From NCBI RefSeq assembly GCF_004122145.1, contig NZ_SBKQ01000001.1, forward strand, positions 248,001 to 312,000: 64,000 nucleotides of DNA. The letters are read 5' to 3'. The stretch comes from Flavobacterium piscinae. Lineage in GTDB: Bacteria > Bacteroidota > Bacteroidia > Flavobacteriales > Flavobacteriaceae. The translations under genes were made by a program, and so were the position numbers. The notes under the pieces are model-generated. The model had not been told where the DNA came from. It saw nothing but the letters and a program-made list of their open reading frames with translations, and ran no database searches. How positions within the stretch are numbered: position 1 is the stretch's first letter; each line of letters opens with the position of its first letter. This document shows positions 61,539 through 64,000 of the stretch, in pieces.

Positions 61539-63065
61539 TTAATGTTTGAAATGACGTGTTCCTGTAAATACCATTGCAATTTTATTTTCGTTGCAATAGT
61601 TGATACTCAATTCATCTTTAATTGATCCACCAGGTTGAATAACAGCGGTTATTCCGGCATGATGAGCAATTTCTACACAGTCCGGAAACGGAAAAAATGC
61701 ATCACTTGCCATTACAGCACCATTCAAATCAAAACCAAAAGAAGTTGCTTTTTCGATTGCTTGTTTTAAAGCATCTACACGTGAAGTCTGACCTGTTCCG
61801 GAAGCGATTAATTGTCCGTTTTTAGCAAATACAATTGTATTCGACTTTGTGTTTTTGCAGATTTTTGAGGCAAAAAGTAAATCTTCAATTTCTTGATGAG
61901 TAGGTGTCGTTAAGGTAACGGTTTTTAAACCTTCTTTATTGTCGGTTATGTTGTTTTTATCTTGAATTAACAATCCGTTCAAACAAGTTCTGATTTGTTT
62001 GGCAGGTAATTCAACATCATGTTGAACTAAAATGATTCGGTTTTTCTTTTCTTGTAAAATGATAACTGCATCCTCATCATAACTAGGTGCGATAACAACT
62101 TCGCAAAATAGTTGGTTAATTTCCACAGCAGTAGCTTTGTCTATGTTTCCATTTGCAATTAAAACTCCACCAAAAGCAGAAGTTGGGTCGCCGGCTAAAG
62201 CATCTAAATAAGCTTGTTTCATTGAACTTCTTGTCGCTAAACCGCATGCATTATTGTGTTTTAATATGGCAAAAGTGGGTTCGTTTTCTTTAAATTCCAA
62301 AATTAAATTTACAGCCGCATCCACATCTAATAAATTATTGTATGACAATTCTTTTCCGTGTAATTTGGTAAACATTTTATCAAAATCACCAAAGAAGAAT
62401 CCTTTTTGATGCGGATTTTCACCATAGCGAAGCACTTGGCCGTTTTCGATACTTGCTTTGTAAACTGTTTCGTCTGTATTGAAATAATTAAAAATAGCTG
62501 AATCATAATGTGAAGAAACATGAAAAGCTTTGGTTGCCAAATGACGTCTTTGTTCTAAATTTGTAGCACCATTTTGTGTCGAAATTAATTCCAACAAATA
62601 ATTGTATTCATTTACAGAAGCCACAATAACCGTGTCTTTGAAATTTTTTGCAGCGGCACGAATTAAGGATATTCCACCTATGTCAATTTTTTCGATGATT
62701 TCGGCTTCACTTGCTCCTGAAGCAACTGTTTTTTCAAACGGATACAAATCTACAATTACCAAATCAATTTGTGGAATTTCAAATGCTTTCATTTCCTCGA
62801 TATCGCTTGCATTGTCTTGGCGATTCAATATTCCTCCAAAAACTTTTGGGTGAAGCGTTTTAACTCTTCCTCCTAAAATCGAAGGATAAGAAGTCACATC
62901 TTCAACCGGAACTACCGGAATGCCTAAATTTTTAATAAATTCTTCAGTTCCGCCGGTAGAATAAATCGTGACGTTTTGGGAGTGTAATTTTTGAACAATC
63001 GGCTCCAATCCGGTTTTGTCAAACACTGAAATTAATGCTGATTGAATGGTTTTTGTAGTTGTCAT
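61539..63065 (-). CDS. purH: Bifunctional AICAR formyltransferase / IMP cyclohydrolase
   Basis: This roughly 508-residue enzyme makes the last two steps of IMP synthesis. The N-terminal MGS-like cyclohydrolase domain (SALISVFDKTGLEPIVQKL, TIYSTGGTEEFI, VKTLHPKVFGGIL) is followed by the formyltransferase domain (LRYGENPHQKGFFF, ILKHNNACGLA, AFGGVLIANG, SDAFFPFPDCVEIA). I chose MTTTKTIQ at 63065 over the ATG at 63119. The upstream extension has no conserved residues and a promoter (TTG-20 nt-TACTTTTG, 63119-63089) lies inside it. Confidence 0.96.
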   Translation of the reverse strand: MTTTKTIQSALISVFDKTGLEPIVQKLHSQNVTIYSTGGTEEFIKNLGIPVVPVEDVTSYPSILGGRVKTLHPKVFGGILNRQDNASDIEEMKAFEIPQIDLVIVDLYPFEKTVASGASEAEIIEKIDIGGISLIRAAAKNFKDTVIVASVNEYNYLLELISTQNGATNLEQRRHLATKAFHVSSHYDSAIFNYFNTDETVYKASIENGQVLRYGENPHQKGFFFGDFDKMFTKLHGKELSYNNLLDVDAAVNLILEFKENEPTFAILKHNNACGLATRSSMKQAYLDALAGDPTSAFGGVLIANGNIDKATAVEINQLFCEVVIAPSYDEDAVIILQEKKNRIILVQHDVELPAKQIRTCLNGLLIQDKNNITDNKEGLKTVTLTTPTHQEIEDLLFASKICKNTKSNTIVFAKNGQLIASGTGQTSRVDALKQAIEKATSFGFDLNGAVMASDAFFPFPDCVEIAHHAGITAVIQPGGSIKDELSINYCNENKIAMVFTGTRHFKH

Positions 63066-63088
63066 TGTGTTGTTGTTTTTTGAAGGTG

Positions 63089-63119
63089 CAAAAGTACTAT
63101 TTGTCTGTTTAACTATCAA
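63089..63119 (-). promoter_or_regulatory. Promoter of purH
   Basis: On the minus strand TTG (63119-63117), 20 nt, TACTTTTG (63096-63089) fits TTG-N17-23-TAnnTTTG. The box ends 23 nt before the chosen purH start. No purine riboswitch-like fold is apparent in so short a leader. Confidence 0.7.
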
Positions 63120-63298
63120 AGGAATATGAGATTAGTTTTATCTTTTTTTAAATTTTTTAATTTAAAATAATAAGAATTTTGCTTTTAGTTAAAATGATTA
63201 TTAATTTAGTTAGTACTACACAAAAAACATCCATTTTAGTGTAACAAAACTATAAGTTAGACTACCAATCAGTATATTTACAATAAAGAAAAAATTCT

Positions 63299-64000
63299 AT
63301 GCTTTTGTACCTCCGTTTGCTGAAAGAAAGTTTCAATTTTGCAATGAATGCGTTGCGAAATAATAAATTGCGGACTTTTCTTTCTTTGTTAGGTGTTACA
63401 ATTGGTATTTTTTCAATTATTGCAGTTTTGGCAGCAGTGGATTCGTTAGACCAAAAGATAAAAGGCGATTTAGGCGACTTGGATAAAAATACAGTTTATT
63501 TATTGCGATTTCCTTTTGGACCTACAGAAGTACCTAGTTGGAAAAGAGAACAATTTCCAAATGTAACCTATGAGGAATTTGACTATTTAAAACGTTCTTT
63601 AAATGGTGTTGATAAAATTGCTTTCAATCTTTTTACCCGTAATGAAAATATTAAGTTTGAAGACAGAACGGTAAGTTCTGTTCGGGTTACGCCAACCACC
63701 AATGAGTTTGAAGGGATTGACGGAATTAAAATTGAGCAAGGAAGGTTTTTTAATGAATCAGAATCCAATTCAGGTACCGGAGTGATTATACTTGGTTTTG
63801 AAGTTTGTAATGGGTTGTTTGATAGTCCGGAGCAAGCTATTGGAAAAAAAGTTCGCCTATATGGGCAACGTTTTAACGTGATTGGCGTTACTCAAAAGCA
63901 AGGTTTTTCAACTTTTGGTGATAGTCGAGATAATGCAGTTTTTATTCCGATGAATTTTATTCGTAAATTATATGGTGAAAACAATGATATGCTCACACCG
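63299..64000 (+). CDS. MacB-like ABC transporter permease, 3' end outside window
   Basis: The frame opens with ATG at 63299 and runs through the right edge (234 codons). LLKESFNFAMNALRNNKLRT (7-26) is the cytoplasmic MacB/FtsX lead-in, followed by a helix (about 28-48; LSLLGVTIGIFSIIAVLAAV). The MacB periplasmic core domain includes KIEQGRFFNESES, GVIILGFEV and GKKVRLYGQRFNVIGV. Such permeases export macrolides, lipoproteins or other compounds with an ATPase partner, which is not in the window. It is divergent from purH. Confidence 0.85.
   Translation, partial: MLLYLRLLKESFNFAMNALRNNKLRTFLSLLGVTIGIFSIIAVLAAVDSLDQKIKGDLGDLDKNTVYLLRFPFGPTEVPSWKREQFPNVTYEEFDYLKRSLNGVDKIAFNLFTRNENIKFEDRTVSSVRVTPTTNEFEGIDGIKIEQGRFFNESESNSGTGVIILGFEVCNGLFDSPEQAIGKKVRLYGQRFNVIGVTQKQGFSTFGDSRDNAVFIPMNFIRKLYGENNDMLTP

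Noticed and set aside
55973..63065. Cell-shape operon plus purH as an unusual system
   Set aside because: The order mreB, mreC, mreD, mrdA, rodA and a full-length purH are ordinary core genes.

Overview
The window looks like a chromosomal segment of a Flavobacterium-like member of the Bacteroidota. The evidence is AT-rich DNA, a SusC/SusD pair, a type IX secretion (T9SS) C-terminal sorting domain, many signal peptides ending in SQ/AQ or a lipobox Cys, candidate promoters of the form TAnnTTTG with an upstream TTG, and the mevalonate-pathway pair HMG-CoA reductase / GYDIA kinase. I cannot name the species from the sequence alone.

Region 1 (1-5735) is accessory DNA. It holds two stacked, 5'-truncated Rhs toxin modules read on the minus strand, each followed by a short secreted protein that could be its immunity protein. 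One toxin end carries a zinc-peptidase HEALH motif and the other an NCHSF cysteine motif. An IS110-family element lies directly upstream of the second toxin fragment. Its 5' non-coding stretch is structured and is a candidate bridge RNA. Next is a REP-associated (Y1/HUH) transposase broken by one in-frame TAA and flanked by near-perfect inverted repeats.

Region 2 (5736-26143) is a complete starch/maltodextrin utilisation locus. The minus-strand operon runs MFS sugar transporter, beta-phosphoglucomutase, GH65 maltose phosphorylase, SusA-like GH13, GH31 alpha-glucosidase and GH13 lipoprotein amylase. A lacI-family regulator lies between this operon and the plus-strand genes susC, susD, susE and a T9SS-exported multidomain amylase. 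The inferred flow is: the exported amylase cuts starch outside, SusCDE bind and import oligosaccharides, the other hydrolases cut them in the periplasm or at the membrane, the MFS protein imports maltose, and phosphorylase plus phosphoglucomutase feed glucose 6-phosphate to glycolysis. A perfect 14-bp CG-centred palindrome between lacI and susC is the likely operator.

Region 3 (26257-39941) is housekeeping: an AsmA-like protein, tRNA-Phe, and a co-directional cluster of coaX, an outer-membrane protein, a TPR protein, lptC, a small membrane protein, a CorC-type protein and ppiD. Convergent to it are the GYDIA-type GHMP kinase, HMG-CoA reductase and a small lipoprotein.

Region 4 (40212-64000) holds peptide use (DPP IV and a POT transporter), two secreted thioredoxin-fold proteins, comEC, a C40 peptidase, lpxB, surE, a C-terminal processing protease with a DppC-like permease, two secreted nucleases or phosphatases, the rod-shape operon mreB-mreC-mreD-mrdA-rodA, purH, and the start of a MacB-like ABC permease cut by the window end. 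Nearly all of this is typical; the most unusual material is in Region 1 and in the repeats that link it to Region 2.
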